The notes under the pieces: model-generated | Told to the model about the DNA's origin: nothing | What the model saw: the letters and a program-made list of their open reading frames with translations, nothing else | Database searches by the model: none | Translations under genes and position numbers: made by a program | In this document: positions 24,703 to 32,787 of the stretch, piece after piece | Numbering within the stretch: the first letter of the stretch is position 1 | Layout of the letters: every line of letters starts with the position of its first letter | Assembly (NCBI GenBank): GCA_002371465.1 | Contig: DFIU01000006.1 | Span: 1 to 64,000 of the forward strand | DNA from: Lachnospiraceae bacterium UBA3689 | GTDB taxonomy: Bacteria; Bacillota; Clostridia; Lachnospirales; Lachnospiraceae | Reading direction: 5' to 3' | Length of the DNA: 64,000 nucleotides

Positions 24703-25566
24703 TTAAATTTGGATCTCTCCCTCGAAGACGGTCGTTGCCGATCCCGTCATAAAGACATGGTTGCTTGCTTCCTCCCACAAAATGCGGAGGTCGCCGCCCG
24801 GAAGCGACACGGTCACGTTCCGGTCAGTCAGATCGTTCAGCACGGCGGCGACCGCGACCGCGCAGGCGCCGGTTCCGCAGGCTAAGGTCTCGCCGGAGCC
24901 CCGCTCCCAGACCCGCATACGGACGTGGTTCCGGTCCAGCACGTTGACGAATTCCGTGTTGACCCGCTCCGGGAAGATCCCGCAGTTTTCGTAGAGGGGT
25001 CCGTCCCCTTCCAGCTTGAGGTCCCTGACATCCCCATCCTTCAGGAAAATGACGTTGTGGGGATTTCCCATCGAAACCGCCGTACCGAAAAAGGTCCTGC
25101 CGTCGGACAGGGTCATTTTCTCATTGACGATGCGGTCTTTTGAAAAAGCTCTTTGCCTGCCCAGATCAGCCGGTATATCCTGCGGCTTTAGAATCGGCTC
25201 GCCCATATCGACCCGCGCCGTCTGAACCCTGCCGTCCCCCCCGGTCGTCACGTCGATGACTTTGATACCCGCCAGGGTATCGATCGCGATCCGTTTCTTC
25301 CGGGTCATCCCGTGGTCGTAGACGTATTTGGCGACGCAGCGGATGCCGTTGCCGCACATCTGCCCCCGGCTGCCGTCGGCGTTGTACATCTCCATTTCAA
25401 AATCAGCCCGGTCGGAGGGCTGGATGATGATGAGCCCGTCCGAGCCGATCCCGAAGTGGCGGTCGCTGACAAATTTTGCCACCTGGGGGGCGTTTTTGAT
25501 TTTCTCCTTGCTGCCATCGACGTAGACGTAGTCATTGCCGATGCCGTGCATTTTCGTAAAATGCAT
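24703..25566 (-). CDS. dapF: Diaminopimelate epimerase
   Basis: Converts LL- to meso-diaminopimelate for peptidoglycan and lysine. The 287-residue protein has both active-site cysteines: C71 in QMCGNGIRC and C229 in ETLACGTGACAV. The start MHFTKMHGIGNDYVYVD is typical and follows GGGAGG. It lies 12 bases after the polyprenyl synthase gene and directly before dapL, so cell-wall lipid carrier and DAP synthesis are grouped. Confidence 0.96.
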   Translation of the reverse strand: MHFTKMHGIGNDYVYVDGSKEKIKNAPQVAKFVSDRHFGIGSDGLIIIQPSDRADFEMEMYNADGSRGQMCGNGIRCVAKYVYDHGMTRKKRIAIDTLAGIKVIDVTTGGDGRVQTARVDMGEPILKPQDIPADLGRQRAFSKDRIVNEKMTLSDGRTFFGTAVSMGNPHNVIFLKDGDVRDLKLEGDGPLYENCGIFPERVNTEFVNVLDRNHVRMRVWERGSGETLACGTGACAVAVAAVLNDLTDRNVTVSLPGGDLRILWEEASNHVFMTGSATTVFEGEIQI

Positions 25567-25578
25567 GCTGGTCCTCCC

Positions 25579-26709
25579 TTATGCTTGTCTTCCCCGCAGG
25601 TAAGAGATAAAGCCCCTTAGGATGCTTCTATCCCCTTCCCGCAGAAAATGCATTGTTTCAAGTTTCTCATTTGCCGATGAAAAACAGGTTTCCATCAAAT
25701 CCCGGGCATAGTCGTAGGCGCCGCAAGTTTTAAAAAGATCCTGCACGCGCTTCAAATCAGCCTGACCCAGGTTCGTCCTGCCATAGTAACGCAGCAGCTC
25801 CTCGACTGCCTCGGGCGCCCTTGTCACGACATAGAGATAGAGAACCGTCTGTTTAAACTCCGAGATGTCGGAGCCGACGTCCTTGCCCAAAGCTGCCTGG
25901 TCTCCATAGACGCCCAAAAGATCGTCCTTGATCTGAAAGGCGACGCCCAGATCGTCGCCCAGGGAATCGAGCTGCCCCATCTGCTCTTTCGGCAAATCCC
26001 CCAGGAGCATGCCCAGATGCAGAGGACCGATCACCGAATAAAAGGCGGTCTTTAAGCGGTAGATGTCAAAGACCGACTTCTGCAGCAGATCCTGCCGCTG
26101 ATCCTCAGGAAGACCAGGATCCTGCAGCTCGTAGGGCAGGACCACGTCCAGCAGTTCCCCCCGGATGGTGTCGAGGATGACATGGTCAAAGTAGCGGATC
26201 AGCGTCCCCACCCTGGGGTGGCCTTCGTAGTGGTCCGCGATCTCGACATTGGCAAAAAAGAGTCCCAGGTCCCCCGCGCAGAGAGCCGCGGAACAGGCAA
26301 GGGATTCCTCCGTCTCCCCTTCCGCAACCATGCGGATCTTCCGCTCCTTAAGGCGCGCCTCATACCGCTTATGGATGGTGGTCTTGCCCCTTCTTAGGTC
26401 CGCCTTGTCGATCAGATCGTCATGGACTAAAACCGCGGTCTGAAAGAGTTCAAAGGCAAGGGCGAGGGAGTCGCTCTCTTCAATGTTCTTTCCTCCCGCG
26501 ATCCGGTAGCCCAGGTTGACCAGCGTGCCCCGCAGCATCTTGCCCCCGCTGTTCAGGTTCGCGAAGTCCTCCTTAAAGGGGCGGATCAGGGGATTATCGT
26601 CTGTTTTCAGTTCCCGGTTCCGTCTTTCCCGGACCGCCTCAAGCCGCATTTTTGAAGATAAGTAAAATGCCTCAAAAGCTTCCCGGTCCCTTGCTTCTTC
26701 CATGCTCAT
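25579..26709 (-). CDS. Polyprenyl (isoprenyl) diphosphate synthase
   Basis: All-trans prenyl chain-elongating enzyme of 376 residues. The first aspartate-rich motif is DDLID (97-101); the second is KDDLLGVYGD near 260, a variant of the usual DDxxD. The N-terminal segment KMLRGTLVNLGYRIAGG contains the substrate-binding basic residues. It overlaps uppS by four bases (ATGA), so its product may supply or compete with the uppS substrate. The chain length made cannot be read from the sequence. Confidence 0.9.
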   Translation of the reverse strand: MSMEEARDREAFEAFYLSSKMRLEAVRERRNRELKTDDNPLIRPFKEDFANLNSGGKMLRGTLVNLGYRIAGGKNIEESDSLALAFELFQTAVLVHDDLIDKADLRRGKTTIHKRYEARLKERKIRMVAEGETEESLACSAALCAGDLGLFFANVEIADHYEGHPRVGTLIRYFDHVILDTIRGELLDVVLPYELQDPGLPEDQRQDLLQKSVFDIYRLKTAFYSVIGPLHLGMLLGDLPKEQMGQLDSLGDDLGVAFQIKDDLLGVYGDQAALGKDVGSDISEFKQTVLYLYVVTRAPEAVEELLRYYGRTNLGQADLKRVQDLFKTCGAYDYARDLMETCFSSANEKLETMHFLREGDRSILRGFISYLRGRQA

Positions 26710-27410
26710 TTCCCCTTGTTGACCTTGACAGTTCTGTAAAAATCGAGTGCCTTATGCAGCTCCTCTTCCGAAAAATCCGGCCACAGGGTATCGGTGAACC
26801 AGAGATCGGCATAGGTGGTCTGCCAGGGGAAGAAGTTGCTGAGCCGCTGGTCGCCGCCGGTCCGGATCACCAGATCCATGTCCGGCACGCCCGCCGTATC
26901 GAGGTAGGTTTCAAACTTCTCTTCAGTCAGGTCCCCGAGGGCCTCCCTGCCGCTTAAGAGGTCCTCTCCGTAAGACTTGACCGCCCGCAGCAGCTCATCC
27001 CTGCCGCCGTAGCTCATGGCGATCTGCAGGTAGAGCTTGTGGCAGTCTTTTGTGACCTCCTCCGCATTGCGGACGATCTGCCGGTCCTCCTCCGTCAGCG
27101 GGCTTAAGTTGCCGACGACGTGGACGCCGACACCCATCTCGATACAGCGGTGGATCTCGTCGACAAAGAATTTCCGCATCAGGGCGAAGAGATCGGATAC
27201 CTCTTCCTGGGACCGCTTCCAGTTCTCCGTGGAGAAGGCGTAGACTGTCAGGTAGGGAATATCAGCATTTTCGCACCACTCACACAGGTCGATAAAAGTA
27301 TCGGTCCCCGCCTCGTGTCCCTTCATCACCGACCGGAACATGTGCTGCTTGGCCCAGCGGCGGTTGCCGTCCATAATGACGCCCAAGTGTCTTAATTTAT
27401 TTTCTACCAT
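26706..27410 (-). CDS. uppS: Isoprenyl (undecaprenyl) diphosphate synthase
   Basis: Cis-prenyl transferase of 234 residues that makes the C55 lipid carrier of peptidoglycan precursors. The catalytic aspartate is D14 in VIMDGNRRWA, with the family stretches YAFSTENWKRS and the late RTGGDQRLSNFFPWQ. An AGAGGAG site precedes the ATG. It is first in an operon with the polyprenyl synthase, dapF, dapL and the HerA-like gene, behind a promoter about 215 bases upstream. Confidence 0.95.
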   Translation of the reverse strand: MVENKLRHLGVIMDGNRRWAKQHMFRSVMKGHEAGTDTFIDLCEWCENADIPYLTVYAFSTENWKRSQEEVSDLFALMRKFFVDEIHRCIEMGVGVHVVGNLSPLTEEDRQIVRNAEEVTKDCHKLYLQIAMSYGGRDELLRAVKSYGEDLLSGREALGDLTEEKFETYLDTAGVPDMDLVIRTGGDQRLSNFFPWQTTYADLWFTDTLWPDFSEEELHKALDFYRTVKVNKGK

Positions 27411-27618
27411 TTGAAACTCCTCTTCTTAAATGACCAGTTTGATCCCCTTTGGAGAATAAGCTCGGCGCACCATTCACCACCCGTTCCGCAGGAATCAGAT
27501 TGATCGATCAGATTTACTGATGTGATCTATCACTCAAACCTTTTATCAAGCTTAACAAGTGGAGCAATCAAACTTATGCGTCTAACTGAATCATCCATTT
27601 CCCAAATCAGGCTAACCT
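27411..27618 (-). other. Long 5' leader of the uppS operon
   Basis: About 200 untranslated bases lie between the predicted start site and uppS. It contains small dyads (TGATCGATCA near 27500 and GTGATCTATCAC near 27521), but no riboswitch or T-box signature was recognised. Confidence 0.4.
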
Positions 27619-27624
27619 ATCGTT

Positions 27625-27654
27625 ATTATAAGAGCAAATCCCCGGGTTTCGCAA
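27625..27654 (-). promoter_or_regulatory. Promoter of the uppS-dapF-dapL operon
   Basis: TTGCGA (27654-27649), an 18-base spacer and a perfect TATAAT (27630-27625) on the minus strand. Confidence 0.75.
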
Positions 27655-27762
27655 TAAAAAGGAAAGATCCATCCCGACACAGCCCCGGCGGTCAAGTCCC
27701 CCTTCTCCTGCTGCAAACGCAATGCCGGAGGACGCGATGATTGAGCAGGCCTCAAAAAAGAA

Positions 27763-27819
27763 AAAGGCAGCTCAAGGGCGTAGGAGTTTGAATCCGGAAG
27801 CCGCCTTTGACTGCCTTTT
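27763..27819 (-). terminator. Large terminator hairpin
   Basis: AAAAGGCAG...TCAAAGGCG pairs with CGCCCTTGAG...CTGCCTTTTT (an almost continuous ~19-bp stem, loop about 20 bases), followed by a T-rich tail on the minus strand. It probably ends the tyrS-to-DUF small-membrane-protein direction, about 185 bases past the 28003 stop. The 180 bases between (27820-28002) hold no gene I can see. Confidence 0.7.
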
Positions 27820-28002
27820 AGTCTCTATTCGTATGTATATCACGTTTCCACTATAGAACTTTGAAGATATGCTCCTAAGACTTGATCCCAGACAAACAAG
27901 GCTCCTTTCCTAAAACTTGGTGAGACGACCTTCCACCCAAACCCCAGACCAGGGGAACAGATGTCCGTCCCAGCCTTGACCTCTCTGTAAAACAGGGATT
28001 TT

Positions 28003-28491
28003 TTACATCCTGAAAATACCGTAGGATACCAGGCTCATGATGGTCGCTGCTATGGCGATGCCCAAAAGGATCGCCAGGGAAGCCTTCCTGATGTCGATCT
28101 TTAACAGGGACGCAATCATGGCGCCGGTCCAGCCGCCCGTTCCCGGCAGGGGGATGCCGACGAAAGCGACCAGCCCCCAGAATTCCGCCTTTGAAATGCT
28201 GTCGGACTTACTCATCGCCCGCTGTTCCATTTTCCTGACAAACTTTCCAAAGTGCCTGGTCGGCCGCAGCCAGTCAAATATCTTTTTAATAAAGAAGAGA
28301 ATAAAAGGAATGGGGATGATATTGCCGATGACCGAAAATAAAATCGCCTGAAACAGCGGCAGCTGCAAAAACCTGGCGAGGGGGATGCCCCCTCTTAATT
28401 CCACCAGAGGAAAGATCGACAGAATCATGACCGCCAGCTGCTTGGGCAAAAAGCCCATGTGAGCCGTATACCATGCTACAAATGCATCCAT
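28003..28491 (-). CDS. COG2426 small membrane protein (putative small multidrug export)
   Basis: Integral membrane protein of 162 residues with about four hydrophobic segments. The conserved COG2426 features are visible: PLVELRGGIPLA in the first third and FVGIPLPGTGGWTGA in the second half, a pair of glycine/proline-rich re-entrant-like loops. Database names call this family small multidrug export protein, but transport activity is not established. It lies 13 bases after hisC in the same direction. Family assignment is firm, function is not. Confidence 0.82.
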   Translation of the reverse strand: MDAFVAWYTAHMGFLPKQLAVMILSIFPLVELRGGIPLARFLQLPLFQAILFSVIGNIIPIPFILFFIKKIFDWLRPTRHFGKFVRKMEQRAMSKSDSISKAEFWGLVAFVGIPLPGTGGWTGAMIASLLKIDIRKASLAILLGIAIAATIMSLVSYGIFRM

Positions 28492-28504
28492 TTAGAAAAT
28501 CCCC

Positions 28505-29569
28505 TCATATTTCACTTCGTTTAAAGTAGTCCTCCAGAGCCCCTGCCAGAGTCTCCATCTCCTCGTCCGTCCCGATGGTAATCCGCAGATAGTTGTCGAT
28601 CCTGGGCTTATCAAAGTAGCGGACATAGATGTTCCTGGACTTTAAGTAGGCAAAGATCTCCTTTGCCTGTCTTTCCGGATGAGTCGCAAAGACAAAGTTT
28701 GCCTTGGAATCGCGCAGGATAAAGCCCAGCTTTCTAAGCAGGTCCTCCGTCTTTTCTCTGGTTGCCACGATCTTTTGGCAGCAACTCTTAAAATAAGCCT
28801 GGTCTTCGATACAGGCTTTGGCGAGCGCGATCGTGGGCCGGTTCATCGTATAGGAATTGAAGCTGTACTTGACATCATTCAAGTACTTGATGAGCCGCTC
28901 ATTTGCCATGGCACAGCCCACTCGAAGTCCCGCCAGGCTTCTCGACTTGGAGAAGGTCTGCGTGACGACAAGGTTATCATATTTTTCAAGCAGGGGCAAG
29001 GCAGTCTCCGCCCCAAAGTCCACATAAGCCTCGTCGACGATGACGATGCTGTCCGGATTTCCGGCAACGATCCGCTCAATCCGGGAAAGAGGCAGGTCCT
29101 GACCGGTCGGCGCGTTGGGATTGGGGAAGACGATGCCGCCGTTGGGGGCCAGATAGTCCTCAGGGTCGATCCCAAAGTCCGCCTTAAGAACCTTGGTCTC
29201 ATAGGGAATCTCCAGCAGGTCCGCCCAGACGTCGTAAAAACTGTAGGTGATATCCGGAAAGAAAATCGGGTCCTTTGAGTGAAAGAAGGTCATGAAGCAC
29301 ATGGCAAGCACGTCGTCGGAGCCGACTCCCACAAAGACCTGACTGTCCTTTAAGCCATAGTTTTTAGCGACCGCATGAACCAGGTCCGACGCGGCAGGGT
29401 CCGGATAGAGACGGAGGTCGTCCGTCTTAAGATTCCTTAAGGCCTCCGCCACCTTAGGAGAAGGGGGATAGGGGTTCTCATTGGTATTTAATTTAATAAC
29501 GTGGTCCGTCTTCGGCTGCTCGCCCGGCGTATAGGGGACAACCTTTCGGACGCGATCTTCCCAGCTCAT
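28505..29569 (-). CDS. hisC: Histidinol-phosphate aminotransferase
   Basis: PLP aminotransferase of 354 residues, class HisC: the N-terminal LNTNENPYPPSP, the central FPNPNAPTGQ and the PLP lysine K208 in QTFSKSRSLAGLR all fit. It would transaminate imidazole-acetol phosphate in histidine synthesis. No other his genes are in the window, and HisC-like enzymes can also use aromatic amino acids, so the in vivo substrate is not certain. It overlaps the preceding aminotransferase gene by four bases (ATGA). Confidence 0.87.
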   Translation of the reverse strand: MSWEDRVRKVVPYTPGEQPKTDHVIKLNTNENPYPPSPKVAEALRNLKTDDLRLYPDPAASDLVHAVAKNYGLKDSQVFVGVGSDDVLAMCFMTFFHSKDPIFFPDITYSFYDVWADLLEIPYETKVLKADFGIDPEDYLAPNGGIVFPNPNAPTGQDLPLSRIERIVAGNPDSIVIVDEAYVDFGAETALPLLEKYDNLVVTQTFSKSRSLAGLRVGCAMANERLIKYLNDVKYSFNSYTMNRPTIALAKACIEDQAYFKSCCQKIVATREKTEDLLRKLGFILRDSKANFVFATHPERQAKEIFAYLKSRNIYVRYFDKPRIDNYLRITIGTDEEMETLAGALEDYFKRSEI

Positions 29570-30756
29570 AACTGATACTTCTCCGCAAGTCGTTCAAATC
29601 CCGGAAGGGAATTTAAGATGGTCTCATGGGATACACAGTAGGCGATGCGGACCCAGCCCGGACAGCCGAAGCTGCGTCCCTGCACCAGGAGGATATGTTC
29701 CTCCTCTTTCGCCGCTTTGACAAATTCCCGCTCGTCCTCGACCGGGGACTTGACCCAGAGGTAGAAGGCTCCGTCCGGTGGCGCGCACTCAAAGCCAGCC
29801 GCCATGAGGGCTCCGTAGAGGTCGTCCCGGTTCTGTTCATAAAATGCCACATCCGCCTTTGCGTCCTGGCATCTTGCCACAACCAACTGCATCAGGGAGG
29901 GGGCATTGATAAAGCCCAGGATCCGGCTGGCGACATTGGCAGCCGCCATCACATCCTTAGCTCCGCTCAGCTCATCCGGCAGGACCAGATAGCCGATCCG
30001 CTCCCCCGGCAGGGAGAGGCTCTTGCTGTAGGAGGAGGCGACAACCGCGTTGTGGTAGTAGCCGGTCACCCAGGGCACAACGGTACTGCCATAGACGATA
30101 TCCCGGTAGGGTTCGTCCGAAATCAGGTAGATATCGGTCCCATATTCCTGCTCTTTTGCCGTCAGGATCGAAGCGATCTCAACCAGGACCTCCTCCGGAT
30201 AGACAGCCCCGGTCGGATTGTTGGGGGAATTGATGATCAGCGCCCTGGTCTTAGGAGTCAGTCTTTCTTTCAGAGCCGCAAAGTCCGGATAAAAATGTTC
30301 GGAATCGGTAGGGCTCTCCACCAGAACGCCGTCAAAGTTGGCGACGTAGGACCGGTACTCCCCAAAATAGGGTACGAAGGTCACCACCTGGTCCCCCGGA
30401 TTTAGGAGGGTCTTTAAGATCACATTGAGCGCTCCGCCCGCGCCAGAGGTCATGACCAGGTTATCAGCCGTAAAACGGGTATGATACAGCTCATTTAAAT
30501 GGCCGGCAATCGCCGTCCGGGTCTCATCAAAGCCCGAATTGTTCATATAGCCGTGGATCTTGAGCGGGTCCTCGTGCGTCACAATATCGACAAGGGCGTC
30601 CTCCACCTCCTGTGGGGCGGGAACATTGGGATTGCCCAGTGAAAAGTCATAGACCCGGTCGGCGCCGAACTCCTCCGCCATTTTTTTGCCCTCTTCAAAC
30701 ATGGCGCGGATCGCCGAACTGTTCTTTACAAACTCCTGCATCTTTTCCGATATCAT
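29566..30756 (-). CDS. Class I/II pyridoxal phosphate aminotransferase
   Basis: Aminotransferase of 396 residues in the aspartate aminotransferase superfamily. The PLP lysine is in SSYSKSLSLPGERIGY near residue 244, and NSPNNPTGAVYP is the conserved cofactor/substrate loop. The opening MISEKMQEFVKNSSAIRAMFEEG is shared with a Firmicutes subgroup annotated as aspartate or general amino acid aminotransferase. It is cotranslated with hisC. The exact amino donor cannot be read from sequence. Confidence 0.85.
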   Translation of the reverse strand: MISEKMQEFVKNSSAIRAMFEEGKKMAEEFGADRVYDFSLGNPNVPAPQEVEDALVDIVTHEDPLKIHGYMNNSGFDETRTAIAGHLNELYHTRFTADNLVMTSGAGGALNVILKTLLNPGDQVVTFVPYFGEYRSYVANFDGVLVESPTDSEHFYPDFAALKERLTPKTRALIINSPNNPTGAVYPEEVLVEIASILTAKEQEYGTDIYLISDEPYRDIVYGSTVVPWVTGYYHNAVVASSYSKSLSLPGERIGYLVLPDELSGAKDVMAAANVASRILGFINAPSLMQLVVARCQDAKADVAFYEQNRDDLYGALMAAGFECAPPDGAFYLWVKSPVEDEREFVKAAKEEEHILLVQGRSFGCPGWVRIAYCVSHETILNSLPGFERLAEKYQL

Positions 30757-30815
30757 CCAGTTCCTCCTGCTATCCAGTTAAGGCAGGCTGATTCCAGCCT
30801 GCCATTTTCTGCTTC

Positions 30816-32039
30816 TTATTCTACAATCAGCTTTTTGAAGTTCTTCTTGCCCTTCTGAACGACCGTCTCGCCCTTGGCGATCTCCGCCTTATCGAGCTTG
30901 GCGTAGACGTCGGTCACCTTCTGATCGTTGACCTTGACGCCGCCCTGCTGGATGGCGCGTCTGGCGTCGCCGTTGGAGGTGGCAAGTCCCGCCTTGGTCA
31001 GGATTTTGATCATGCCGATCTGATCGTCTTCAAAGTCCTCGTCATGAAGGACGGTCGTGGGAATCTCCGCCCTGGCGCCGCCCGCAAACAGGGACCTGGC
31101 TGCCGCTTCCGCTTTCTCCGCCTCTTCTTCGCCGTGAACCAGGACCGTCAGGTCATGCGCCAGCAGTTCCTTGGCGCGGTTGAGCTGGGCTCCCTCCCAA
31201 TCCTTCATCTCGTCGATCTCTTCCAGGGGCCGAAAGGTCATCATACGGAGGAATTTGAGAACATCGGCGTCGTCGACATTTCTCCAGTACTGATAGAATT
31301 CAAAGGGAGATGTTTTCTCCGGATCCAGCCAGATGGCTCCGCCCGCCGTCTTGCCCATCTTGGTGCCGTCGTGCTTTAACAAAAGGTTGATGGTCATCGC
31401 CGACGCGTCCTTGCCCAGCTTCTTGCGGATCAGTTCTGTCCCCGCCAGCATGTTGGACCACTGGTCGTCTCCGCCGAACTCCAGGTTGCAGCCGTAGTCC
31501 TGATAGAGGCGGTAGAAATCGTAGCCCTGCATCAGCATATAGGAAAATTCCAGGAAGGAAAGACCCTGCTCCAGCCGGTTGACGTAACATCTTGCCCTCA
31601 GCATATCGTTGACCGAGAAGCAGGACCCGATATCCCTCATAAATTCCAGAAAGTTGAGGTCCCGCAGCCAGTCCGCGTTGTTGACGATCTGAGCCTTGCC
31701 CGGTCCGAATTCAATAAAGCGGCTCATCTGCCTGCGGAAGCAGGCGACGTTGTGATCGATCGTCTCCACCGTCATCATTTTCCGCATATCGGTCCGACCG
31801 GACGGATCTCCGATCATAGCCGTTCCGCCGCCGACCAGGGCGATGGGCTTATTTCCCGCCTGCTGCAGCCGCCTCATCAAAAGGAGCGCCATGAAATGGC
31901 CGATGTGAAGACTGTCCGCCGTCGGATCAAAGCCGATATAAAAGGTCGCCTTCCCGCCGTTGACCAGGTCCCGGATGACCTCTTCATCGGTTACCTGCGC
32001 GATCAGTCCTCTTGCTTTCAGTTCTTCATAAATCTGCAT
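30816..32039 (-). CDS. tyrS: Tyrosyl-tRNA synthetase
   Basis: Class I synthetase of 407 residues that charges tRNA-Tyr. The HIGH motif appears as LHIGHF near residue 46, the KMSKS-type motif as KMGKT, and an S4-type RNA-binding domain occupies the last ~65 residues (GLATSNGDARRAIQQGGVKVNDQ). The start at 32039 (MQIYEELKARGL) has a GGGAG site; an upstream in-frame start at 32102 lacks one. No T-box leader is visible in front of it, although many Firmicute tyrS genes have one. Confidence 0.95.
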   Translation of the reverse strand: MQIYEELKARGLIAQVTDEEVIRDLVNGGKATFYIGFDPTADSLHIGHFMALLLMRRLQQAGNKPIALVGGGTAMIGDPSGRTDMRKMMTVETIDHNVACFRRQMSRFIEFGPGKAQIVNNADWLRDLNFLEFMRDIGSCFSVNDMLRARCYVNRLEQGLSFLEFSYMLMQGYDFYRLYQDYGCNLEFGGDDQWSNMLAGTELIRKKLGKDASAMTINLLLKHDGTKMGKTAGGAIWLDPEKTSPFEFYQYWRNVDDADVLKFLRMMTFRPLEEIDEMKDWEGAQLNRAKELLAHDLTVLVHGEEEAEKAEAAARSLFAGGARAEIPTTVLHDEDFEDDQIGMIKILTKAGLATSNGDARRAIQQGGVKVNDQKVTDVYAKLDKAEIAKGETVVQKGKKNFKKLIVE

Positions 32040-32170
32040 AGTTGTCTCTCCCTTTATCAAAACATAAAAATCCGGCTGCCAGGACCGGTCATTCGTCACC
32101 ACAAAAATCGTCCTTCCCGACAGCCCGCTAATGCCATCCAGTATACTTCATCCAGCTAAAGTGCGCAAGG

Positions 32171-32776
32171 TCACTTTAGGTGGGCGAAGGGATCTTTGTC
32201 ATGAATAAAGTGCATGAGCTGGAAGGCGCAGTTGCCGGCGACCCGCTCTTCTTTTAAAATGCGCCTCGCCTCCGCCCGGTCAGCCAGAACAACCTCGATT
32301 TCCTCGCCCTCCTCCAGGTCCTGTTCGTGCCGCTCATCATCCGATACCCCATAGACCAGGGCGCAGCACTCATCGGTCATGCCGTCCGTCATATAGTAGG
32401 GCCGCTCGTACATGGGGTCCACCTGAAGGGGCATCATCTCCATGCCGGTTTCTTCCCGGACCTCGCGGACCGCCGCCTCGTGGATATCCTCTCCTTCTTC
32501 TACAAGACCAGCCGGAAACTCATAGACATAGTTGCCGATCGGCCAGCGGAACTGGCGAATCAAGAGGACCTTGTCCCTCTTGGGACCGCAGAGGACATAC
32601 ATGGCGACTCCGTCCGCCCGGGTCTTTTTGCGATTGATCTCCAGATCACCCGCAGTCCTGGCGCGGGAGGCAAGAAGGTACTTCCCCTCCCGCCCGGTCT
32701 TTTTGACGGTCTCCAGCTCATAAAAATTCAAAAATTTATAGTCGGTCAGTTGGTGAATATTTCTGATTTTTCCCAT
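32171..32776 (-). CDS. NUDIX hydrolase, probably ADP-ribose pyrophosphatase
   Basis: NUDIX enzyme of 201 residues. The NUDIX box follows GLVEEGED and includes the metal-binding REVREETGM. The arrangement, with FRWPIGNYVYEFPAGLV just before the box, matches ADP-ribose pyrophosphatases, which hydrolyse ADP-ribose to AMP and ribose-5-phosphate. It sits between the L,D-transpeptidase and tyrS genes, 11 bases after the former, with no obvious functional link. Substrate assignment is by family only. Confidence 0.87.
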   Translation of the reverse strand: MGKIRNIHQLTDYKFLNFYELETVKKTGREGKYLLASRARTAGDLEINRKKTRADGVAMYVLCGPKRDKVLLIRQFRWPIGNYVYEFPAGLVEEGEDIHEAAVREVREETGMEMMPLQVDPMYERPYYMTDGMTDECCALVYGVSDDERHEQDLEEGEEIEVVLADRAEARRILKEERVAGNCAFQLMHFIHDKDPFAHLK

Positions 32777-32787
32777 ATTCTCTGCGG

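Noticed and set aside
23800..24885. Plus-strand frame of 361 codons opposite dapL and dapF
   Set aside because: It crosses two well-supported minus-strand genes; valine/glycine/aspartate-rich translation is typical of an antisense shadow.
27780..27810. tRNA-like GTTTGAATCC in the uppS-COG2426 gap
   Set aside because: It lies in the loop of a terminator hairpin. No acceptor stem, D-arm or CCA end can be drawn around it.
27991..28016. Small plus-strand hairpin with six T, suggesting a short RNA gene
   Set aside because: The stem (TCTCTG/CAGGGA) includes a G-U pair and no convincing plus-strand promoter precedes it. It overlaps the stop codon of a minus-strand gene and may be chance.
30816..32170. 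T-box in front of tyrS
   Set aside because: The ~130 bases upstream of the start contain no GGTGGNACCGCG-type motif or terminator; the only T-box seen is at 3.9 kb.
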